Below, one piece after another: positions 56,135-64,000 of a stretch of DNA of 64,000 bases. The notes below the pieces were generated by a model. That model saw only the letters and a list, made by a program, of their open reading frames with translations. It made no database searches and was not told the origin of the DNA. Made by a program: the position numbers and the translations under genes. Source of the stretch: an uncultured Saccharospirillaceae bacterium (GTDB lineage Bacteria; Pseudomonadota; Gammaproteobacteria; Pseudomonadales; Oceanobacteraceae); contig CANNFT010000006.1 of the NCBI GenBank assembly GCA_947503895.1, forward strand, positions 186,001-250,000. The letters are read 5' to 3'. Every line of letters starts with the position of its first letter. Within the stretch, counting starts at the first letter, position 1.

Positions 56135-57253
56135 TTATATCGGAATGGTTGCTACTAAGTTAATCAACGAAACTTGATTTGTACAGCCTGTTTTTTTCAA
56201 TACATTATTGAGTTGTTCGCGTACGGTATAAACAGATTTATTTTCTTTGGAGGCAATTTCTTTAATCGCCAGTCCAGTATGAAGCCAGTATGCGACTCTG
56301 GCTTCCGATTGAGTCAGCTTGAATAGAGACTTTAATATGTCCTCTGATACAGCTGATTTTCCATCTTTTGAGATAATAAAAACCATGATGCCTAGGAATT
56401 GCGCCTGTTCGCTGGTATCGGTGTAAAGCTCGGTAAAGCCAAGAGTGGCGTTTGAAGATATTTGAATTCTACGGGCATCCTCTATCGCAAGATCTATTCC
56501 ATTTGCTTTTTTACTGGCTTGCAGTATACCTACGTTCAGATCTTTATCATCTTTAAGGTTTGACAGTCGTAGGCTATTGGATTCTATGCTTAGGTGATGG
56601 CTATTCTCAATATAGTGTGTCATTGGATCATTTAGCGCCCACAAATCACCAAACTCTGTTAGGACGGCGACAGGAATACGAAAAGTTCGTACGATCGCTT
56701 TAGCCCTTTGTTCACTTATAGATAAATCGTTGAGTGTAAAAGAGGCACGAAGTGCTCTTTCTATAAAGGGTAATATCGCGTTCATACGTTCGATTTCATC
56801 TTCACCGTATGGACCTTGACTGAGATTACGATTACTTGCCATGAAGCAATCCCATCCGTCTTCTTGAAATAGGCATGCCACACACCCCTCAATAATACCT
56901 TGAGGCTTAGCCCAATATTGGTAATGATCATTTTCATAGACCGCATAACGCTGAGGCAATAAATTGCTGGCATAAAAACACCCGGTTGGGTTATCTAAAA
57001 CGGCATTCATTAAATGATCTTGATGAATGTACTTGTCTACATAAATACCCATGTACTCCGCAGATACTGGTTCGCCGGCATCTATGTGGAATCTCATGGC
57101 TTGGGTTTTTCGGTTGATGATATATAAATGAACAGATCGCAAGTCGAAGTGCTCCAAGAAGGCTTGAATAAAGCGATTCCAACCCCCAGTAGATTGATTT
57201 ACTTCGAGTAATTTTCCTATAAGAAATGCTTCTTCGGGGCGAGGGAGCTGCAT
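56135..57253 (-). CDS. LuxR-family transcription regulator
   Basis: 372 aa from the ATG MQLPRPEEAF; a longer ORF to 57379 has a weak start. The C-terminal HTH LuxR domain (about 310-372) shows LTQSEARVAYWLHTGLAIKEIASKENKSVYTVREQLNNVLKKTG. The N-terminal about 200 residues look like a GAF/PAS-type sensor without a known autoinducer fold. It is divergent from the lipoprotein gene, which it may control. Confidence 0.85.
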   Translation of the reverse strand: MQLPRPEEAFLIGKLLEVNQSTGGWNRFIQAFLEHFDLRSVHLYIINRKTQAMRFHIDAGEPVSAEYMGIYVDKYIHQDHLMNAVLDNPTGCFYASNLLPQRYAVYENDHYQYWAKPQGIIEGCVACLFQEDGWDCFMASNRNLSQGPYGEDEIERMNAILPFIERALRASFTLNDLSISEQRAKAIVRTFRIPVAVLTEFGDLWALNDPMTHYIENSHHLSIESNSLRLSNLKDDKDLNVGILQASKKANGIDLAIEDARRIQISSNATLGFTELYTDTSEQAQFLGIMVFIISKDGKSAVSEDILKSLFKLTQSEARVAYWLHTGLAIKEIASKENKSVYTVREQLNNVLKKTGCTNQVSLINLVATIPI

Positions 57254-57594
57254 AGTAAACCTGTATTTTTGCAAACTACTTGCACCCAATGATACCACGA
57301 CAAATCGATTTAGCCGTAAATTAAGAGTGAATTTTATAATAAGACGGTGTCCACAAAGCTGTCTTTTTGGGTTTGTCACCTCAGAGCTACATCATTTCTG
57401 GAAGTGCGGTAAACCCCTTAATCGAAGGGTGTGAGTGAAGGGGTACTCTTTGATAGCCTTCAGGCGAAAGGAAAGCCCATGTTTGCGTATCCTTTGAGCA
57501 CTCCCTAGCACGAAATTCTGAATGCTAGGTAATGCACACTTTGACCATAAAAATTATTAAGCATCTACAGAAATTTAAATATTGGGGTTTACTA
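57254..57594 (+). other. intergenic region between luxR-type and lipoprotein genes
   Basis: 341 bp of divergent promoter region. GAAGGGGTACTCTTTGATAG lies in the middle. No clear repeats or binding-site dyads were found; LuxR-type regulator binding is possible. Confidence 0.45.
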
Positions 57595-60003
57595 ATGTAT
57601 TCGAAACTTAACCGTTTTTCTAAAAAGAGGCTATGGGGTGGCACTTCATTACATAAGCTCTTACTGATATCTTTTTTGAGCTTGCTGATGACGGCTTGTG
57701 GGTCTAGCTCAGGGTCAGATAATGACACAGATGCTGCAGATTTTGATCGGGATGGAATTGCCGATAATCAAGATGAGGACGATGACAATGATGGTGTATT
57801 GGATATTAACGATGTTTTTCCATTAAACCCTGATGAATCACTTGATACCGACTTAGATGGGATTGGTAATAATGCGGATACCGATGATGATAATGATGGT
57901 GTCGCAGATAGTAATGACGTATTTGCTTTGAACCCAAATGAATCGTTAGATACCGATAATGATGGCATAGGAAACAATGCTGATACGGATGACGATAATG
58001 ACGGCGTATTAGATGTTAATGATGCTTTTGCGTTGGACCCATCTGAATCACTGGACACTGATGGGGATGGTATTGGGAATAATGCTGACATGGATGACGA
58101 TAACGATGGTGTTTTAGATGTTGATGATGCCTATGCGTTGGACCCAGCAGAAACTATTGATACTGATTTAGATGGCATTGGGAATAATGCCGATACTGAT
58201 GATGATAATGATGGAGTTTTAGATGTGAATGATGCCTTTACTCTGAATCCATCTGAATCAGTGGATACGGATGGAGATGGTATCGGGAATAATGCTGACA
58301 CTGATGATGATAACGATGGTGTCGAAGATGCGCTAGATGACGCACCGTTAGATGCGCTAGTTTTTGATAGTACACCTCCAACGGTACAGAATTCTATACC
58401 TGTTCATTCGCAAGCGAATATATTGATTGATAGTACAGTAGTTGTTAATTTCTCTGAGCCGCTAAATATTGAGAGTATTAATAGTCAAAGCGTTGTGCTG
58501 ACGGATGGGCTGACAGAGGTAGATACAAATCTTTCTTTGACCAACGATGGTCTTTCAATTTTGATATCTCCCAATGTCAGTATGAAAAAGGCAACGGCTT
58601 ATACCCTTACCTTAAACAATGTAGAAGATATTCATGGTAATGCACTATCGAGCGAAGTTTTTATTCGTTTTATAACTGAAGACTTCCAATGGTCTGAAGA
58701 TACAATACGCATTAATACTGCAGCAGAATCTGGAAAAATGGTCCATCTTGAGGATGGAAATTTGATAAGTGTATTCAATCTAAATAGCCCATCGAACAAT
58801 CCGGGCATTTGGGTAAAACTCTACTCCGAAAAGTCAGGTTGGGATAACAAAGCAATACGAATTGATAGTCGGCAATCATCTGAATTTAATGACTTACAAG
58901 TCGCTGTAAGCGAAAAAACAAATATTGTCGTTTCGTGGGTAGAAAAAGACGAATTTGGTTCAAACAATAGCGTTTGGTCTGCATATTACAATAGGAGTAG
59001 CGATACCTGGAAGGATGCTGAGCTAATGGAGTTCGCGAATACAACTGTGATGTATGGCATGAATTTATCGACGGTATTATACAAAACGGGTTATGAATTT
59101 ATATTGACTTGGGCGCAAAGACATTCTGTAACAGGAAGAAGTAGTCTATATAGTCGCCGCTATCTGTGGGAAGAAGCGAGATGGGAAGAAACCTTGTTTA
59201 CCCTCACCGCTGAAAATAAAACAGTTATATCTGATTTTTCTGTGGCTAGCGACTTAGCAGGATTGACGCACTTCGCGTGGGCGCAGCATGATCAGACTGG
59301 AAGACGTCGCGTTGCAGCAACGCGTTCTCTAAATCACAATACAGTAGATGATTTAAGTAACGAGAATTTAAACACTTTAAGCGAAATTCAAATTATTGAG
59401 AACGCTGAATATGATGTCACGCATCCCTCATTGGCGTTTAATAATCAAAATGAGGGGGTGTTGGTCTGGGCGGCACTTCAGCAAGAAGGTGGTGTATACG
59501 CCAGCTTATATCAAAAAGAATCACAAAATTGGTCTCTACCATTACTCATTAGTGATATTAATCGATTGGTTCGCAAACCACTTGTAGAGTTGGACAATAA
59601 AGGTAATGCCTTGGTTATTTGGCAGCAAAATTCGCGTATGGGGGAGGAAGATGGCCTGTCTATTGGCGCTGCTCGATATGAAAACAGTATGTGGTTTGCG
59701 CCTACTGAGTTGGATAGCAGTAATGGGGCGTTGAACATCAATCAAAATTTATCGATGGATAGTGCCGGGAAAGCAATAGCTTGTTGGGAAGGTCAAAAAT
59801 CTGGAAATGTGGATCATTTAATGTGGAGCCGTTATATTCCCGGTATTGGCTGGACTGAAAAAGAAGTACTACTAGAAAATGGTACGCAATGTGAAACGGT
59901 ATTTGATGCTTTTGGGCGTGCTGTAATGATGTTTGAAGATTCCGGTCTGAACGTTAAAGCGTTTGGTAAGGAATTAAAGACAGGAGACTCAACTATTAAA
60001 TAA
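57595..60003 (+). CDS. large lipoprotein with calcium-binding repeats and Ig-like domain
   Basis: 802 aa from the ATG MYSKLNRFSK, with lipobox LMTAC (Cys35). Residues about 45-260 are six units of 35 aa built as thrombospondin type-3/EF-like loops (DTDxDGIGNNADTDDDNDGV), rich in Asp and expected to bind Ca2+. About 265-365 is an Ig-like SbsA-type domain (TVQNSIPVHSQANILIDS, YTLTLNNVEDIHGN). The remaining about 430 residues repeat beta-type units with W and D, perhaps a propeller. It is likely an outer-membrane surface protein; the ligand is unknown. Confidence 0.85.
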   Translation: MYSKLNRFSKKRLWGGTSLHKLLLISFLSLLMTACGSSSGSDNDTDAADFDRDGIADNQDEDDDNDGVLDINDVFPLNPDESLDTDLDGIGNNADTDDDNDGVADSNDVFALNPNESLDTDNDGIGNNADTDDDNDGVLDVNDAFALDPSESLDTDGDGIGNNADMDDDNDGVLDVDDAYALDPAETIDTDLDGIGNNADTDDDNDGVLDVNDAFTLNPSESVDTDGDGIGNNADTDDDNDGVEDALDDAPLDALVFDSTPPTVQNSIPVHSQANILIDSTVVVNFSEPLNIESINSQSVVLTDGLTEVDTNLSLTNDGLSILISPNVSMKKATAYTLTLNNVEDIHGNALSSEVFIRFITEDFQWSEDTIRINTAAESGKMVHLEDGNLISVFNLNSPSNNPGIWVKLYSEKSGWDNKAIRIDSRQSSEFNDLQVAVSEKTNIVVSWVEKDEFGSNNSVWSAYYNRSSDTWKDAELMEFANTTVMYGMNLSTVLYKTGYEFILTWAQRHSVTGRSSLYSRRYLWEEARWEETLFTLTAENKTVISDFSVASDLAGLTHFAWAQHDQTGRRRVAATRSLNHNTVDDLSNENLNTLSEIQIIENAEYDVTHPSLAFNNQNEGVLVWAALQQEGGVYASLYQKESQNWSLPLLISDINRLVRKPLVELDNKGNALVIWQQNSRMGEEDGLSIGAARYENSMWFAPTELDSSNGALNINQNLSMDSAGKAIACWEGQKSGNVDHLMWSRYIPGIGWTEKEVLLENGTQCETVFDAFGRAVMMFEDSGLNVKAFGKELKTGDSTIK
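57736..58365 (+). repeat. 105-bp tandem repeats coding the calcium-binding loops
   Basis: Units start at 57736, 57841, 57946, 58051, 58156 and 58261, an exact 105-bp (35-codon) period. The units differ mostly at silent or weakly conserved positions, so the repeats are not recent copies. Confidence 0.85.
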
Positions 60004-60085
60004 GGTTGTGATGGTCTACATCTAAAGTGTTAGATTTTTTAGGCTGGTGTTCTTCGAATTTAACAAATGGACCTGATGTAAGTAG

Positions 60086-60122
60086 AGCCCTAGGTTTCAT
60101 AATGAATATCTAGGGCTTTTTT
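60086..60122 (+). terminator. terminator after the lipoprotein gene
   Basis: AGCCCTAG and CTAGGGCT, an 8-bp stem with a 16-nt loop followed by TTTTT. It may also serve the convergent transglutaminase gene. Confidence 0.75.
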
Positions 60123-60147
60123 AAGGATTTAGGTCGAGATTTAACTA

Positions 60148-61980
60148 CTACTTAGCCCATTCAAATAATTGCTCAACAATAGCGGTTAAAGGTTGGTCGT
60201 ACTTAGACGCCTTTTGAGCTCGACTTTGCCAATCAGCGGGTAAAGCTGAATCTTGGCTCCATGCCGTGCCACCAGTATTTTGACCATATTGGATGTTTAA
60301 TTGAAAGTCAGATTGATCAGCGTACCCGTTAACAGAGACGTAATACGTGCCAGCACCTTTTACCTTACAATTTTCGTTTGAACCGGAATCCCATGGTCGG
60401 CAAGTATAGCTGTCTTCGTTTGGTTGCGCGTTTTTATGTACGTACAAATCTGCGTCATTATTGCCCGTCAGTGTGACCACAATAGATTCGCCCTCAGATT
60501 GATATGGACCAAAATGTGCCCACTCTCCCTGCTTGACAGAACCTTGCTGCTTCACCGTGATGGTTTCTAGGTTGCCAGTATTCTCAGGGTTATAGTAAGA
60601 AACAGCTCGCGCATCAGGAGCCGGTGTCCATAAGAAATCAGGGTGACGATTGGTGTACCACTCACCTCCAATAATGTTACCAATCTCATCTAACTCTAAA
60701 TCATATCGATAAGTTACACTGGTTTTGGCATCAAATCTTGGGCTATCAGTACGGCGATGGCTTGCTTCTGTTTCTACTAGATAAGTCATGCGCATTTGAA
60801 TACCCACGACACTGTCCGTTGATGATGAGCGATGTGATGAAAACTTATCTTTGCTATAACTCGCGAGTTTAATGATCGCGTCTTTTGCTGTGGGAAATGT
60901 TTCACCGGTTTCTGGATTGAAATACTGATAACTGTACTTGATAACAGGCTGATTCCAAACTTGATAATCATAGGTAGCATCTAAAATAAAGCTTCGCTTA
61001 CTCACGCCAATTTGGTTAACAACAGACTGGTGCCAACTGCCTGGGTTTGTGTCAAAGCATTGTTGCTCAATGATGCGGCCATTTTCATCGGTTTCTGGAT
61101 TCTTAATATTGCATCGTCCACCAATAAATCGAACACGAGGTGAGGCATTTGACCAGAGTAATGTACCAAGTGCTTTAATGTCGGAAGGATAAAAGGTGAC
61201 CGTCTCACCGCTCGGTGTTGCTAGGTCGAGTGTTTTTTCAGGTCGAGATAGCATATAGGCTGCTGGTGCCCACCCGTGACATAAGCCCATCCATGTTTCG
61301 ACACTGCCATTACGATCAAAGTAGCCTTTACCTGATTTCCACATTTTATCGGTCAGACTAAAATTTTCATCGCCTACCAACATATCGTATTTCTCGGCTG
61401 GTGATAGGAAAGCCGTTTTATTATTCTCAATATACTCTGATGGTAAGTGATCGACCGTCGCAAATTTATAACGCTCACCGAAGTCTTGAGGCCAAGCATC
61501 TGCTAATAGCGGGTCTTCATATCGATCACTTAAAGCGCCTTTGTAGAGAGGCCAATAAGTATCTGACCAAGGTTGTTCTGAAAGAGATGCCGATGTTAGA
61601 TTTTTCTCATCTATTTCATGAATGTTTTTAATAACCGCAGTGTAATTATCAACGAGGTTTGCAGGGTTGTCATTTCCTCTAATAGCGGCCATGGAACGCA
61701 TCATTCGGTCATTTGACTGTGCATTGAGTGTCGCTTGTCTTTGTTGATCTTTTTGTTGAATATACTGCCTGCTGCTGATGTCTTCTTCCGAGAACTTTAA
61801 TACACCTGCACGATTACTTTTAGGCGGAAGCTCATTCATAACGGAAGCGGGATCTTGATGAAACCTATCTAAGAATGTCTTTGCGGACTCAGATGATTCA
61901 TTTGCAATAGAAGGTATAGCCAAGCTCATACCAAAGAAAGTGAGTGTCAATGGGTGGTGTAGCAATGTATTTTTTTTCAA
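60148..61980 (-). CDS. secreted GP42-like transglutaminase elicitor homologue with PPC domain
   Basis: 610 aa. A signal peptide (about 1-26, cleavage before NESS) is followed by a transglutaminase-elicitor domain (about 125-455). WMGLCHGWAPAA holds candidate nucleophile C234; NPGSWHQSVVNQIG (H317) and FILDATYDYQVWNQPV (D334 and the Pep-13-like core 341-346) come next; LELDEIGNIIGGEW and HPDFLW end it. These blocks follow the order in the Phytophthora GP42 calcium-dependent transglutaminase. A PPC beta domain (about 466-566) follows, typical of secreted bacterial enzymes. Protein cross-linking is the inferred activity. Confidence 0.85.
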   Translation of the reverse strand: MKKNTLLHHPLTLTFFGMSLAIPSIANESSESAKTFLDRFHQDPASVMNELPPKSNRAGVLKFSEEDISSRQYIQQKDQQRQATLNAQSNDRMMRSMAAIRGNDNPANLVDNYTAVIKNIHEIDEKNLTSASLSEQPWSDTYWPLYKGALSDRYEDPLLADAWPQDFGERYKFATVDHLPSEYIENNKTAFLSPAEKYDMLVGDENFSLTDKMWKSGKGYFDRNGSVETWMGLCHGWAPAAYMLSRPEKTLDLATPSGETVTFYPSDIKALGTLLWSNASPRVRFIGGRCNIKNPETDENGRIIEQQCFDTNPGSWHQSVVNQIGVSKRSFILDATYDYQVWNQPVIKYSYQYFNPETGETFPTAKDAIIKLASYSKDKFSSHRSSSTDSVVGIQMRMTYLVETEASHRRTDSPRFDAKTSVTYRYDLELDEIGNIIGGEWYTNRHPDFLWTPAPDARAVSYYNPENTGNLETITVKQQGSVKQGEWAHFGPYQSEGESIVVTLTGNNDADLYVHKNAQPNEDSYTCRPWDSGSNENCKVKGAGTYYVSVNGYADQSDFQLNIQYGQNTGGTAWSQDSALPADWQSRAQKASKYDQPLTAIVEQLFEWAK

Positions 61981-62869
61981 AATAGTAGCCTTTTTGCAAG
62001 TCTTATTGTTCGCTTTTCACGATTATTATGCAGGGTGAAAATAGAGTTTCCATTTGACTTAATCGGTATATGAATAGGCTCAATATGCTCATCTATAAAT
62101 GGATGAGTTTATACACTGTATAGACAGCGTCTAAAAATAGCGCGATTTTTGTAGCGTTATTTAGGCGTGATCCTAGTAATGATACGACTAGATTTAAATG
62201 GCGGTGCTGATTTCTACCCTGTTTGTTTATAGTTATTTAAGGATGCTTAACTTGGATTTCATTTGTAGTTTCAATCGTGAGTAAGTGACGATCAGAATAG
62301 GTCCACATACACACCTAAGTATGCTTGCTTGTAAGATCTTTCACGATATAAAACGAATACTTTAACTTAGAATAAATTAAAATATTTTGAATGAAGGCGC
62401 TAAAGCATGCCTAATATTTTAAGGATTACGCTGTTGTCAGCGAATGATTGACCCTTAGTCATTTTATTGGGTGACGCTTTTACTTGAATGACGTCGTCAT
62501 TCTGTCCAGCGCTCCCCAATGCGACGCAATTTTGCTTATAAATTTTTTTGAAGGCTAGATTAATTAACCAGACCTGTCTTTTTGGGCGTAGCAAGCCATT
62601 AAGATTGATTTTATGACAGCTTCAAACGTCAGTTTGTATTTACATTATGAGCAATGACGTTCGATGATTGAACGGGCGTGCTTTAATGTAATAGAAGGGG
62701 GAGATTATTAAACTGAGCACTTTTGCAGCTTTGATGTTCATCGCCGAAGTCGTCAGCGCGACACAGGTTTGCAAAAGTGCAATGGATAGAATGGAGCAAA
62801 GTTTGCGAACGTCAATTAATTAGGTGAGTAGGCAAGTCAGATATTTTTGTGTTTCGCGTATTTCCCGAA
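61981..62869. other. gene-free stretch
   Basis: About 890 bp with no convincing coding region. A 64-codon minus-strand ORF (62400-62594) has no ribosome site or domain. GTCTTTTTGGG-type sequence recurs near 57360 and 62575 and might be a remnant of a mobile element, but this cannot be settled by eye. Confidence 0.5.
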
Positions 62870-63190
62870 TTAGTCGTCCTCTGATTCTCTCGGTAATACC
62901 AAGTCAAATAATTTTGTTAAGTTTTGGATGCGTTTTTCCACCTTTGCGGCCGCGCCATCTAGTGAGTACCCATCTTCAATTAACTCTTGGATTAAATAGA
63001 TTTTTTTAAGATTGACTAAGTCGTACTGACGGGCATTAGATTCTTCTGAGGCAACACTGATAAAGCCTTTCTCTTGCCAGTAGCGAATTTTTCGCGCTGG
63101 GACACCGGTTATATCAGAGGCTTCGTGAATGCCGACTTTGACCTTTCGTAAAAATTGATCATATTTATTGCTCTCAACATCATCAGACAC
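62870..63190 (-). CDS. MerR-family DNA-binding regulator
   Basis: 106 aa. A MerR winged helix (about 15-80): VGIHEASDITGVPARKIRYWQEKGFISV and the wing ARQYDLVNLKKIYLIQELIEDG. There is no C-terminal Cys-rich metal site, so an effector cannot be named. It is divergent from the MFS gene and may regulate it. Confidence 0.85.
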   Translation of the reverse strand: MSDDVESNKYDQFLRKVKVGIHEASDITGVPARKIRYWQEKGFISVASEESNARQYDLVNLKKIYLIQELIEDGYSLDGAAAKVEKRIQNLTKLFDLVLPRESEDD

Positions 63191-63643
63191 TTTTCCTCTC
63201 CTCTCTAATTCGCGGCTGATGTTTGCTTGAATAGTAATCTAGGAGCGTATTAATGTTCCTGATGTGCACCTTCTTCCTGCTTCTGCCTGTATTTAAAGTG
63301 ATTGATTACAGAGCAGGACTTACTGTCAGCCAGTTATTGGTTTTTTTACTAAAAAAGTGGCTTTGCATTCTATTACAGACGAATGAAACATCGTACAACT
63401 ATTTGCAATCTATCTGCCACCTTTGCGAATAAGTTACAAAAATGCCGCATATTCAAATGTTAGCAGTGATAAAGAATCAATTTTGGTTGTTAAATGACCA
63501 TTTTACAGATCTTTATTGTAGCTAAATTACGAAGATTTCCTGAAAGTTACATGTTGCGTCGCTTATTTACCATGTGTAGAATCCCGGCAATAAATGTAAC
63601 CAAGTTACTATTATTGGATTTTAACTAACATAGGGGACGGCTT
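63191..63643 (+). other. intergenic region between merR and MFS genes
   Basis: About 450 bp, AT-rich. The motif AAGTTAC recurs (63429, 63542-type GAAAGTTAC, 63602), with GTAACCAAGTTAC near 63596. These could be repeated regulator sites, but no spaced dyad typical for MerR promoters was clear. Confidence 0.45.
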
Positions 63644-64000
63644 GTGATTGTATCTAATCGAGCGACGATGGCATTACTGGTCTCAGCAGCGGTGATGGTC
63701 GTATCTCAGCTTTATTGTCTTTTACCCGTATTCACTCAACTCCAAGTAGCGCTGTCTGTGCCAGTGACAGATGTGGCTCTGTTGACTACGTTTTTTGGGT
63801 TTGCTTATGCAGTGGGGTTTTTATTTTGGGGGCCAATATCCGATAAATTTGGTCGTCAATTAGTGATGTTGGTGGGCATGATTTTACTGGCGTGCATATC
63901 TGTCGTGGTCGCAATGTTGGAAAGCTATGATCATTTATTAATGATGCGAGTCGTTCAGGGTTTTTTTGCGGCATCTTACCCTCCGGTCGCATTGGCATGG
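63644..64000 (+). CDS. MFS transporter, N-terminal part, cut by window end
   Basis: 119 codons from a GTG start with an AGGGGACGG ribosome site, frame open to the edge. Hydrophobic helices at about 9-30, 42-62, 73-92 and 99-119; the MFS motif A loop GPISDKFGRQ lies between helices 2 and 3. It is of the DHA/YnfM-like type, exporting drugs or metabolites. The substrate is unknown. The MerR gene is divergent. Confidence 0.85.
   Translation, partial: MIVSNRATMALLVSAAVMVVSQLYCLLPVFTQLQVALSVPVTDVALLTTFFGFAYAVGFLFWGPISDKFGRQLVMLVGMILLACISVVVAMLESYDHLLMMRVVQGFFAASYPPVALAW

Noticed and set aside
57736..58365. CRISPR-like array
   Set aside because: The 105-bp periodicity is in-frame protein repeats with no spacers.
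62400..62594. 64-codon ORF on the minus strand
   Set aside because: No ribosome site, no domain, and the surrounding region shows no coding bias.
57340..62600. Shared CTGTCTTTTTGGG sequence near 57360 and 62575 as IS ends
   Set aside because: The match is short and no transposase, longer repeat or target duplication supports it.

Overview
The window is chromosomal DNA of a gammaproteobacterium, most like a marine Oceanospirillales/Pseudomonadales relative. The main evidence is the order of the housekeeping blocks: the rpoN-hpf-ptsN-rapZ-npr and lptCAB-kdsD-yrbG run facing away from mlaFEDCB-ibaG-murA-hisG-hisD-hisC, followed further on by an AlgW/DegS-type protease and a Nif3-like protein. 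A MksFEB condensin and a short-form HisG also fit. No rRNA, tRNA, CRISPR array or prophage was seen.

Layout. 0.1-10.2 kb (minus strand): darP, mgtE, nitrogen-PTS genes, rpoN, LPS export genes, kdsD and yrbG. The usual kdsC is missing between kdsD and lptC. 10.4-18.8 kb (plus): Mla phospholipid transport, ibaG, murA and hisG/D/C. 18.9-22.1 kb: a glutaredoxin, a NrtR-like Nudix regulator, a GNAT gene broken by an amber codon, and tas. 22.3-30.9 kb: a 2-aminoethylphosphonate (AEP) locus. It has two divergent transcription units (phnW-phnX-PhnZ-like-EamA and phnS-phnT-phnU) around the regulator phnR, and an identical TGGTCTATACCA site sits upstream of each unit. 31-38.3 kb: degS/algW, nif3, a formyltransferase, a CrtI-like oxidoreductase, an alpha/beta hydrolase and a GlxA-type AraC regulator.

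38.3-48.7 kb is the accessory island and the most unusual part. A complete integron (LexA-box intI, attI, nine cassettes) is bracketed by IS66-type terminal inverted repeats and a 7/8 matching 8-bp target duplication. The tnpA, tnpB and tnpC genes of that IS66 element lie at the right end, and tnpB and tnpC are decayed. Joining the outer flanks restores a perfect hairpin behind the AraC gene, so the 10.3 kb probably entered as one unit. Inside the array, 646 bp (5' intI, promoter region, attI) is duplicated with both ends at GTT. This gives a second attI/Pc and truncates an immunity-like cassette. The first cassette encodes a DUF262 plus Schlafen/AlbA_2-like protein, a candidate defence gene.

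48.7-64 kb: cbiX/sirB, the MksFEB condensin operon, a small orphan ORF, a LuxR regulator, a calcium-repeat lipoprotein, a secreted homologue of the Phytophthora GP42 transglutaminase elicitor with a PPC domain, a MerR regulator and the start of an MFS transporter cut by the window end. All family assignments were made by reading motifs and recalling families; no database search was run.
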